Notes under the pieces: model-generated
Seen by the model: the letters and a program-made list of their open reading frames with translations, nothing else
Databases searched by the model: none
What the model was told of the DNA's origin: nothing
Position numbers and translations under genes: made by a program
Source: Candidatus Pantoea floridensis
Lineage (GTDB): Bacteria; Pseudomonadota; Gammaproteobacteria; Enterobacterales; Enterobacteriaceae
Direction of reading: 5' to 3'
Assembly (NCBI RefSeq): GCF_900215435.1
Contig: NZ_OCMY01000002.1
Coordinates: forward strand, 310,001 to 374,000
Length of the DNA stretch: 64,000 bases
Shown here: piece after piece, positions 57,711 through 64,000 of the stretch
Position numbering within the stretch: position 1 is the stretch's first letter
How the letters are laid out: every line of letters begins with the position of its first letter

Positions 57711-58781
57711 CGTCGCGAGCAACGCACGCCAGCCGCGCACAAAGATCTGCTGAGTACGAAACGCCACCAGCGCCCGCCAGTCGGCATCGGCGGGCCAGAA
57801 TCCCTCTACTAACGCCTGCTTGATCACTCGCCCATGTTCGCTCGCCGGATCGCCTTGCAAATGTAGCCAGTGATCGTCCCGCACGCGGCGATGCATCTCT
57901 TCGCCGGTATAGGTGCCACACTCCACTACCAGCGGCAAAATCTGCACGTCAGGTAACGCAGTCAGCAGGAATTGCGACAGATAACCGGTGGCGGTAGCGG
58001 TCACGCCGGTCTCGCTATCGCGGCCTGCGCCGGTAAACAGCAGCGTTAGCCATTCGCCGTAAATTTCTTTGCCCCAGTCGTGCGCGGCGAAACGCTGCTC
58101 GGCAATCGACAGCAGCATCGGATGCCCCCACGCGCCCGCGCCGGTGTGCAAATCAAAGCTGAGAATGGTTTTTGCCTGCGATAAGTGGTTGGCGATAATG
58201 CTTTCCATGGTGCGGTATGACCAACTGGGCTGCTGGCCGCCGTAAAAGAAGCCGTCCGCCGCGTCATATTGCCCCGCTTCCACCACGCGTTTCACTGCCA
58301 GCCATCCGGCGCTGCTTAGCGTGTCGGCTAACATCCGATCGGCGTTAGCGCGATCGCCATGGTAAATCGCGTGCCAGCGAGCGTAAGCGGGATTCGCCGG
58401 AGCAGGCTGGTTGAAATCGATAAAGTTGCGATTAAGGTCAATATTGTCTTCATTGACACGTCGCAGGTGCGCAGCGCCCCATGGATTGAGCTGATGCAGC
58501 ATCACAATGGCGGTATCGGCGGGCAGCGCGGTAAGGTTAAACAGATCCAGCCAGGCAATCTGGCAATCAGAGCCGTAGTAACCTTCCACACCATGCGTGC
58601 CGGCGATCACCAACATCAGCCGTGAAGCGTTAGCCTCGCCGATGACGGCAACATCGGTGTAAAGTTCTTCGCCCTGCGGGCCGGGTAATGGATGCGCGTA
58701 GGAGGTCAACGCGCCGTGTTGGCGTTTAACGGCGGCGAGAAAACGCGCGCGTTGGGTAGTGTAGTGAGGTAAGTCAGGCAT
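57705..58781 (-). CDS. DUF2817/M14-like zinc peptidase
   Basis: 358 residues from the ATG at 58781; the upstream frame to 58916 is REP-encoded (contains MATSPQTA). Zinc ligands of the M14 carboxypeptidase fold are seen in VIAGTHGVEGYYGSDCQIAW (His-x-x-Glu) and TILSFDLHTGAGAWGHPM (His). NPWGAAHLRRVNEDNIDLNR carries the substrate-binding Arg/Asn motif (NxDLNR). It is a cytoplasmic enzyme, likely releasing an amino acid or deacylating a small amide. It lies between the amino-acid oxygenase and an amino-acid binding protein, hinting at a shared amino-acid theme. Confidence 0.82.
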   Translation of the reverse strand: MPDLPHYTTQRARFLAAVKRQHGALTSYAHPLPGPQGEELYTDVAVIGEANASRLMLVIAGTHGVEGYYGSDCQIAWLDLFNLTALPADTAIVMLHQLNPWGAAHLRRVNEDNIDLNRNFIDFNQPAPANPAYARWHAIYHGDRANADRMLADTLSSAGWLAVKRVVEAGQYDAADGFFYGGQQPSWSYRTMESIIANHLSQAKTILSFDLHTGAGAWGHPMLLSIAEQRFAAHDWGKEIYGEWLTLLFTGAGRDSETGVTATATGYLSQFLLTALPDVQILPLVVECGTYTGEEMHRRVRDDHWLHLQGDPASEHGRVIKQALVEGFWPADADWRALVAFRTQQIFVRGWRALLATL

Positions 58782-58847
58782 GATTGATCTTGCTCTAATT
58801 AATGGCGGTCGGGATTGATCTGACCAGCATGGTGCGGTTTGCGGCGA

Positions 58848-58902
58848 GGTCGCCATAAATAGCGACCCTACGGGAATTGTAGGGTCCGCATTAATGCGCA
58901 CC
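58848..58902. repeat. Two REP-like palindromes
   Basis: Units at 58848-58871 (core GGTCGCCATAAATAGCGACC, one stem mismatch) and 58879-58902 (core GTCCGCATTAATGCGCACC), between the DUF2817 gene and the binding-protein gene on the same strand. Confidence 0.8.
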
Positions 58903-58926
58903 CTTCCAATGCCCACGCCTTACTGA

Positions 58927-59697
58927 TTATGGATAGACCTTGAATGTAAAATATTTCTGCGCCAGGTGATCGTAGGTGCCGTTGCTGTGCAACTCAGCCA
59001 GTGCGCTATTGATCAACTTAAGATTGGCATCATCACCTTTGCGCAGCCCAATCCCAACGCCGTTGCCCAGAATCTCTTTATCCACCAGCGTGGCGCTGAT
59101 GACATAACCTTTGCCTTCCGGCGTGCTGAGGAAACCTTGCTCAGCGGAAACCGCATTCGCCAGGCTGGCATCAAGACGCCCTGCCACCAGATCCGGATAA
59201 ATCTCCATCTGATTGGGATACGACACCACATCCACGCCCTGCGTAGCCCACTTTCCTTTGGCGTAGGTTTCCTGAATGGTGCCCTGCGCGACACCAATCT
59301 TTTTACCGCGTAACGCTTCAATGTCGCCAGTCAGCGGACTTTGCGCCGGTGTCAGCAGCGCACTGGGCGTGACGTACAGCATGTCGCTGAATGCCACCTG
59401 CTCGCGGCGTTTCTCGGTCATCGACATCGCCGAAAGAATGGCATCAAATTTCCTCGCCTGCAGCGCCGGAATGCTGCCGTCAAAACCAATCTGTACCCAT
59501 TCGCATTTAACCTTGGCCTGGGCACAAATTGCGTTGCCCAGATCGATATCAAAACCCTGTAACGATCCGTCGCTGGCTTTAGACTCAAACGGTGGGAAGG
59601 TAGGATCAACACCAAAGCGCAGGGTTTGCTCGGCGAACGCCGCATGACTGAAAGCGCTCAGTGAAAGCAGTAACGCAAAGGACAAATTCTTTTTCAT
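58927..59697 (-). CDS. ArgT/HisJ-type amino-acid binding protein
   Basis: 256 residues from the ATG at 59697 (GGAG 8 bases upstream). A signal peptide ends at AFA. Family blocks are LRFGVDPTFPPFESKASDGS, LQGFDIDLGNAICAQAKVKC, the Cys pair (AICAQAKVKCEW) of LAO/HisJ proteins, and FDAILSAMSMTEKRREQVAF. The ligand is probably Lys/Arg/Orn or a related basic amino acid. No permease or ATPase is adjacent, so it must share the hisQMP-type transporter elsewhere. Confidence 0.9.
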   Translation of the reverse strand: MKKNLSFALLLSLSAFSHAAFAEQTLRFGVDPTFPPFESKASDGSLQGFDIDLGNAICAQAKVKCEWVQIGFDGSIPALQARKFDAILSAMSMTEKRREQVAFSDMLYVTPSALLTPAQSPLTGDIEALRGKKIGVAQGTIQETYAKGKWATQGVDVVSYPNQMEIYPDLVAGRLDASLANAVSAEQGFLSTPEGKGYVISATLVDKEILGNGVGIGLRKGDDANLKLINSALAELHSNGTYDHLAQKYFTFKVYP

Positions 59698-59870
59698 TGT
59701 TATCTCCAACAGGCAGGTAAATTCACAACGGCATGCAGAGTTAATAACATGATGGAAACATTGCCACCACTAAAAAGATGGGTTTATTGCAGAGGAAATT
59801 CTTATTAAAACAGAAGGAGTTAAGCGAATTTATCTCCGGCCGTAAGAGAATCTTAATGCCGGAGAAAAAG

Positions 59871-60734
59871 TCACACGATGGCAGGACGTGAAACGTGCTC
59901 GGCGGCGGCTTGATTGGCTTTTGCCGCCGCATCGGACAAACTGAGTCCCGCCAGCAGCGCCTGACTCAACACGCCGACGAAACAATCGCCGGCACCATGC
60001 GTACTCACCAGCTCAACCGGGATCGCCGCCAGGCTAAATGCCGCCCCGCCCGCTTCGCATAGTGCCAGACCATGTTCACCTGCCGTTACGATCACCTGTG
60101 GAAAGCGCTGTGCCAGCGCTTGTGCCGCCTCACAGGCCGAGGTGAGATCGTTTACCGCAATCTGGCACATGTCACGCGCTTCTACCGCGTTAACGATCAG
60201 CAGTTGCACACAATCGGCCAACGCGGGTTCAATATCACGCGCCGGTGCGGCGTTAATGCATACCGCAATACCGCGCTGCTTCGCCTGCGTTGCCAGCTGC
60301 AGATTTACGCTGGCGGGCACTTCATTCTGCAACACCAGCATGCCCGCATCGCGCCACAGCGCATCACGCGTTGCACTGGCATCAATATGCAGATTGGCAT
60401 TCGACACCACCACCGCGCCGTAATCCCCTTCTGCATCGCTGATGGCCACGCTCATACCAGAAGGCATAGCCGCTAGAATTGCCACAGCCTGGGTATCAAC
60501 ACCCGCCGCCTGCAGCGCATGCAGTAAAAACTCGCCCTGTGCATCATCACCAACGGCGCCGACAAAACTTACCGCAGCACCCGCACGCGCCGCCGCTATC
60601 GCTTGATTGCCGCCTTTGCCACCAAATTTATAACTGCAACCACTACCGATAACCGTTTCGCCTTTTTCCGGGCGATGGTGGGCCGCCAGCATAATGTCGT
60701 AATGCAAACTGCCGGCAACAATAATTTTGTTCAT
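59871..60734 (-). CDS. Ribokinase-family (PfkB) sugar kinase
   Basis: 287 residues with the two PfkB signatures: YKFGGKGGNQAIAAARAGAA near the N-terminus and STHGAGDCFVGVLSQALLAG (anion hole and catalytic Asp of GAGD) near the C-terminus. It phosphorylates a sugar, most likely ribose or a related pentose, with ATP. It is last in the operon RbsA-RbsC-RpiR-kinase, three bases after the RpiR stop. The usual rbsD and rbsR are not here; an RpiR regulator replaces RbsR, so the substrate may differ from ribose. Confidence 0.88.
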   Translation of the reverse strand: MNKIIVAGSLHYDIMLAAHHRPEKGETVIGSGCSYKFGGKGGNQAIAAARAGAAVSFVGAVGDDAQGEFLLHALQAAGVDTQAVAILAAMPSGMSVAISDAEGDYGAVVVSNANLHIDASATRDALWRDAGMLVLQNEVPASVNLQLATQAKQRGIAVCINAAPARDIEPALADCVQLLIVNAVEARDMCQIAVNDLTSACEAAQALAQRFPQVIVTAGEHGLALCEAGGAAFSLAAIPVELVSTHGAGDCFVGVLSQALLAGLSLSDAAAKANQAAAEHVSRPAIV

Positions 60735-60737
60735 GAT

Positions 60738-61595
60738 TTAAAAGTCCCGCAGATCCTGAACCGCTCGCTGGGTTTTCATCAGATTCGTTTCTGCCAGCTT
60801 GAGATCTTTTTTGGCAATTGCGACAAATAACGCATCAAGAATATTTAATTGCGCGATACGTGACGCAGCATTTTCACCAAGCAGATGCGATCCCTGGGAT
60901 GTTGATGTAAGAACCACATGCGCATTTCGCGCAATAGGCGACTCAGCATAGTTCGTAATCGCAATAATTTTTGCGCCGTTACGTGCTGCCAGTTTAATAG
61001 GATCATTTACCGCGCGCGTGGCACCGGAATGGCTGATGGCGATAACCACATCATCATCAGACAATACGGCTGCCGACATCAGCATAATATGGGCATCATC
61101 ATAGGCCGTCGATTTAATACCAATCTTAAGCAACTTATGCGATAAATCGCGTGCTACGGTAGCCGAACCGCCGACCGCATAAAGATCAATATGACGCGCT
61201 TTAAATAAAATGTCTGCCGCACGGTTAAATTGCGAAATGTCCAGAATCGACAATGTTTCTTCTATTGCCTGAATCGATGTTCTAAACACTTTCGCCAGCA
61301 ATTGTTCCGATGAATCATCCGGCTCAATTTCCGCATGTAAACCGGCCACTTCCGACTGATTATAATAAATCAGCCCGGTACGAAAATTACGGAAGCCGGT
61401 GAAGTTAAGCTTCTTGGTAATTTTCACAATCATCGCCTGGGAAACACCATTTTCCTCAGCAATCTCCTGCAGCGATGTTTGTTCATTTATGTCGGTTCTG
61501 GCGATAATCGCTTCTGCTACGCGTCTTTCTAGCGGCGTGAGTTGCGGTAAGCGCATGCGAATTTGAGCGCCAATGGCTCGCGGATCTTGCTTCAT
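60738..61595 (-). CDS. RpiR/MurR-family regulator of a sugar ABC operon
   Basis: 285 residues. HTH domain: LTPLERRVAEAIIARTDINE, LQEIAEENGVSQAMIVKITK. SIS domain: IDLYAVGGSATVARDLSHKL and VIAISHSGATRAVNDPIKLA. The ATG overlaps the permease stop (TAATG), so regulator and transporter genes are translationally linked. It should sense the phosphorylated sugar made by the adjacent kinase and control the operon. Confidence 0.9.
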   Translation of the reverse strand: MKQDPRAIGAQIRMRLPQLTPLERRVAEAIIARTDINEQTSLQEIAEENGVSQAMIVKITKKLNFTGFRNFRTGLIYYNQSEVAGLHAEIEPDDSSEQLLAKVFRTSIQAIEETLSILDISQFNRAADILFKARHIDLYAVGGSATVARDLSHKLLKIGIKSTAYDDAHIMLMSAAVLSDDDVVIAISHSGATRAVNDPIKLAARNGAKIIAITNYAESPIARNAHVVLTSTSQGSHLLGENAASRIAQLNILDALFVAIAKKDLKLAETNLMKTQRAVQDLRDF

Positions 61596-62566
61596 TACCT
61601 GCCTCGTGTCGCCCGGTCAATCAACATCGCTATGATAATGATTAGCCCGGTAGCAAGCAATTGATAAAAGGCCTGAATATTTAGTAGCGTCAAGCCATTA
61701 CGCAATGCGCCAAGAATAATTGCACCAATAAGGGTGCCGACAATACTCCCTTTACCCCCCATCAGCGATGCGCCACCAATCGCCGCCGCCGCAATGGCAT
61801 CGAGCTCCCACAAATTACCGATGGTGGGTTCAGCTGCACCTAAGCGGCCAATCAAAATTAATGACGCCAGTGACGCCAGCGTACCGGAAATAATATACAC
61901 CGTCACTTTCGTCCTTTTTACCGGCACCCCCGCCACGCGCGCCGCTTCTTCATTACCCCCTACCGCAAGAATGTATTCGCCCAGCGGGGTTTTATTCATT
62001 ACCACCCATAACAGCAGCGCAATCACCGCCACAATCACAATCGGTGTCGGCACACCTATTACCGTACTATTAATGATGCTGCGGAATTCCATCGGAATAC
62101 CAAACACCGGATTACCGCCGGTATAAATTAGTGCAATAGCGCGGAATAACGATAAGCCGCCGAGCGTAACAATAAACGGCTGCAATCCTGCATAGGCGAT
62201 TAAGGTGCCGCTAAATACACCACACAGTGCGCCAATCCCCAGTGTTGCCATAATCGCTACCGGCACCGGCACGCCGGCCACCATCATAGTAGCGCCCAAT
62301 ACCGCCGACAGCGCCGCCGTTGGACCAACGGAAAGGTCAATACCGCCCGAAATAATCACCAGCGTCATACCTAACGCAATTAAGGCGTTAATCGATGACT
62401 GCTGCAAAATATTCAGTAAGTTGGGCACGGTAAAAAAAACCGGCGATAAAAACGAAAATGTCACGACGATAATGACCAGACCGATTAACGTGCCCGCGTC
62501 GCGCAGATTAAATTTGAGCAGCGCCGACGGCGCAGTCGTAGACTGAGTAGAACTTTGCGTCATCAT
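61595..62566 (-). CDS. RbsC-like sugar ABC permease
   Basis: 323 residues. It starts at ATG-ATG (62566/62563). About 9-10 TM segments of the RbsC/XylH type are present: GLVIIVVTFSFLSPVFFTVP, NILQQSSINALIALGMTLVI, SGGIDLSVGPTAALSAVLGA (family signature), and AIGGASLMGGKGSIVGTLIG near the C-terminus (the EAA-like loop). It forms the channel for the RbsA-like ATPase encoded 24 bp upstream. Confidence 0.92.
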   Translation of the reverse strand: MMTQSSTQSTTAPSALLKFNLRDAGTLIGLVIIVVTFSFLSPVFFTVPNLLNILQQSSINALIALGMTLVIISGGIDLSVGPTAALSAVLGATMMVAGVPVPVAIMATLGIGALCGVFSGTLIAYAGLQPFIVTLGGLSLFRAIALIYTGGNPVFGIPMEFRSIINSTVIGVPTPIVIVAVIALLLWVVMNKTPLGEYILAVGGNEEAARVAGVPVKRTKVTVYIISGTLASLASLILIGRLGAAEPTIGNLWELDAIAAAAIGGASLMGGKGSIVGTLIGAIILGALRNGLTLLNIQAFYQLLATGLIIIIAMLIDRATRGR

Positions 62567-62590
62567 AATTTAGCCTTGATAGGGTAAGCG

Positions 62591-64000
62591 TTAAACAGCT
62601 TCTTTAATTTCTTTAATCGCAAAGCTCGCGATATTTTCTTCGGTAATTTCTGCACCCTGCAGTTCACGGGTAATTTTGCCTTCGCGCATCACTAAAACGC
62701 GATCGGATACCCGCAGTATTTCCGTCATTTCCGAAGAGACCACCACAATAGCTTTACCTTGCTGCGCCAGTTTCTCAATCAGATTATAAATTTCTGATTT
62801 GGCGCCGATATCAATTCCCCGGGTCGGTTCATCAAATAAAAATACGTCAGCATCCGCCGCGACCCAGCGACCAATAATTACCTTCTGCTGGTTACCACCG
62901 CTCAGCGTGCCGATCGGCTTTTCGATATTCAGCGGACGCAGTTTCAGGTCAGACATCACTTCCTGCGCCACCTGGTTCAGTTTGGCTTTACGGATCAATC
63001 CGCCCAGCGTGAAGTTGCGCATCGACGGCAATGCCATATTCATCTTCACCGCGCGCGCCTTAATAATGCCCTCTTTCTTACGATCCTCCGGCACCAAACC
63101 GATACCGGCACGAATCGCCGCGCTGACGTTATGATTGCGCACCGCTTTGCCATTCACGCGCACTTCACCCGCGCTGCGTTTGTCGATCCCCGCGATAAGT
63201 TTTAATAACTCGGTTCGACCGGCGCCCACCAGCCCGGCGATGCCCAGCACTTCCCCTGCGCAGACGTTGAAGCTGGCAGGCTTGATCTCATTACCGCGCG
63301 CGACATTTTCTACCTGCAGCACCTGACGCTCGCTGGCCCAGGAGTGATGCTCCAGCTTTTCGATTTTACGCCCGACCATTTTGGCCACGATGCTCTCTTC
63401 GGTTTCATCGCAAATGTTCACCACACCAACCTGGCGACCATCGCGCATGATAGTGGCACGATCGCACACCTGGAAAATCTCGTTCATCTTGTGCGACACG
63501 TAAATCAGCGACACACCGGTGGATTTCAAATCTGCGATCAGTTCAGCCAGACGCTCAAACTCGCGCGGTGTCAGGCTAGAGGTCGGTTCATCCATGGCGA
63601 TGATTTTGGCCTCATCCAGCAGTGCCCGGGCAATTTCGACGATCTGCTGTTGTGACACCTTGAGATTTTTAATCGGCTCAGCCGGGTTAATACTCGGATC
63701 AAGCTGCTTGAGAATGTGCACCGCACGCGCCAGCTGCGCACGCTTATCCACGAAAAATCCCTTCAGCGTGGTGAGCGGGCGACCAAGAAACATATTCTGG
63801 GCTACGGAGAGCTCAGGAACATGCTGTAACTCCTGATGAATCATGGCGATGCCGGCATGCCGTGCGCTTAGCGGATTCTTCATCTGTACCTGTTGGCCAT
63901 TGACATAAATTTCACCACTGTCAGCAGAGCGCACGCCGGAAAGGATGTTGAGGAGCGTCGATTTCCCCGCCCCGTTCTCACCAATCAGCGCGTGTACTTC
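62591..64000 (-). CDS. RbsA-like double ABC ATPase, 5' end outside the window
   Basis: 469 residues are visible; the start lies beyond the right edge. The frame continues to base 64000 with the first Walker A (LIGENGAGKSTLLNILSG). First-half signature: VSQQQIVEIARALLDEAKII; Walker B IIAMDEPTSSLT. The second half begins near GNEIKPASFNVCAGEVLGIA, with degenerate Walker A GLVGAGRTELLKLIAG, signature GTLSGGNQQKVIIGRWVAAD and Walker B VFLFDEPTRGIDIG. This is the fused-ATPase layout of RbsA/MglA/XylG. The binding protein gene is presumably upstream, outside the window. Confidence 0.93.
   Translation of the reverse strand, partial: EVHALIGENGAGKSTLLNILSGVRSADSGEIYVNGQQVQMKNPLSARHAGIAMIHQELQHVPELSVAQNMFLGRPLTTLKGFFVDKRAQLARAVHILKQLDPSINPAEPIKNLKVSQQQIVEIARALLDEAKIIAMDEPTSSLTPREFERLAELIADLKSTGVSLIYVSHKMNEIFQVCDRATIMRDGRQVGVVNICDETEESIVAKMVGRKIEKLEHHSWASERQVLQVENVARGNEIKPASFNVCAGEVLGIAGLVGAGRTELLKLIAGIDKRSAGEVRVNGKAVRNHNVSAAIRAGIGLVPEDRKKEGIIKARAVKMNMALPSMRNFTLGGLIRKAKLNQVAQEVMSDLKLRPLNIEKPIGTLSGGNQQKVIIGRWVAADADVFLFDEPTRGIDIGAKSEIYNLIEKLAQQGKAIVVVSSEMTEILRVSDRVLVMREGKITRELQGAEITEENIASFAIKEIKEAV

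Noticed and set aside
1-64000. CRISPR array, prophage, tRNA or rRNA genes
   Set aside because: No regularly spaced repeat array, no phage structural or integrase gene, and no cloverleaf or rRNA-like sequence was recognised. The only mobile element seen is the IS481-family copy.

Overview
The window looks like a chromosomal segment of an enterobacterium, most likely Pantoea or a close Erwiniaceae relative. The basis is protein resemblance (NlpC, FhuE, MacAB, HipB and NanE all read as enterobacterial), moderately GC-rich coding sequence, and about two dozen short palindromes of the GTAGGGTCGCCATTAATGGCGACC type scattered between genes. No rRNA, tRNA or CRISPR array was seen. Almost everything is accessory metabolism: uptake systems, their regulators and small catabolic units.

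Layout. 1-2250: tail of an unknown gene, then a TPR protein / ECF sigma / anti-sigma operon. 2455-5564: macAB efflux pair behind a Fur-box-like site. 5776-9003: RpiR regulator divergent from a PTS EIICB and nanE, with a CRP site and a perfect operator between them. 9167-11260: cupin, two tandem DUF1471 stress peptides, a DapA-like aldolase. 11376-15685: an iron locus with a YncE-like lipoprotein and fhuE, each behind a Fur box, then nlpC. 15925-19809: a 2OG oxygenase divergent from an NMT1-type binding protein and a purine-deaminase-like amidohydrolase; the gap holds an NtrC site, a sigma-54 promoter and a structured leader that looks like a riboswitch. 19816-22093: MFS efflux pump and TetR. 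22161-22433: two exact HipB operators and a frameshifted hipB with no hipA. 22531-25536: peroxiredoxin / DsbD-like / ECF sigma / NrsF-like operon. 25693-28115: a DUF1471 protein, a PRISE-like reductase and its LysR regulator. 28246-34585: a sulfur-acquisition operon (Met-type ABC transporter, flavin monooxygenase, two SfnB-like proteins). 34932-40284: a large Cys-free protein of unknown function, a lactonase-type propeller, a ferric-reductase-like flavocytochrome, a LysE exporter. 40349-41641: an IS481-family element inserted in one of the palindromes. 41664-48206: an AfuABC-like transporter with a phosphatase and a divergent LacI regulator. 48164-59697: LysR/SDR, LysR/MBL hydrolase/amidase, DUF2000/AraC/DASS transporter, LysR and a BesD/HalD-like oxygenase, a DUF2817 peptidase and an amino-acid binding protein. 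59871-64000: ribokinase, RpiR and RbsC/RbsA-type genes, cut by the window edge.

The most interesting region is 17115-19809. Nitrogen control (NtrC and sigma-54) and a leader with mutually exclusive pairings around the Shine-Dalgarno sequence sit upstream of an NMT1-domain binding protein and a guanine/8-oxoguanine-deaminase-like enzyme. This fits the known xanthine/uric-acid NMT1 riboswitch class, but it needs a covariance-model search. Next in interest are the orphan hipB remnant with intact operators and the PTS-NanE unit with its predicted regulator site.
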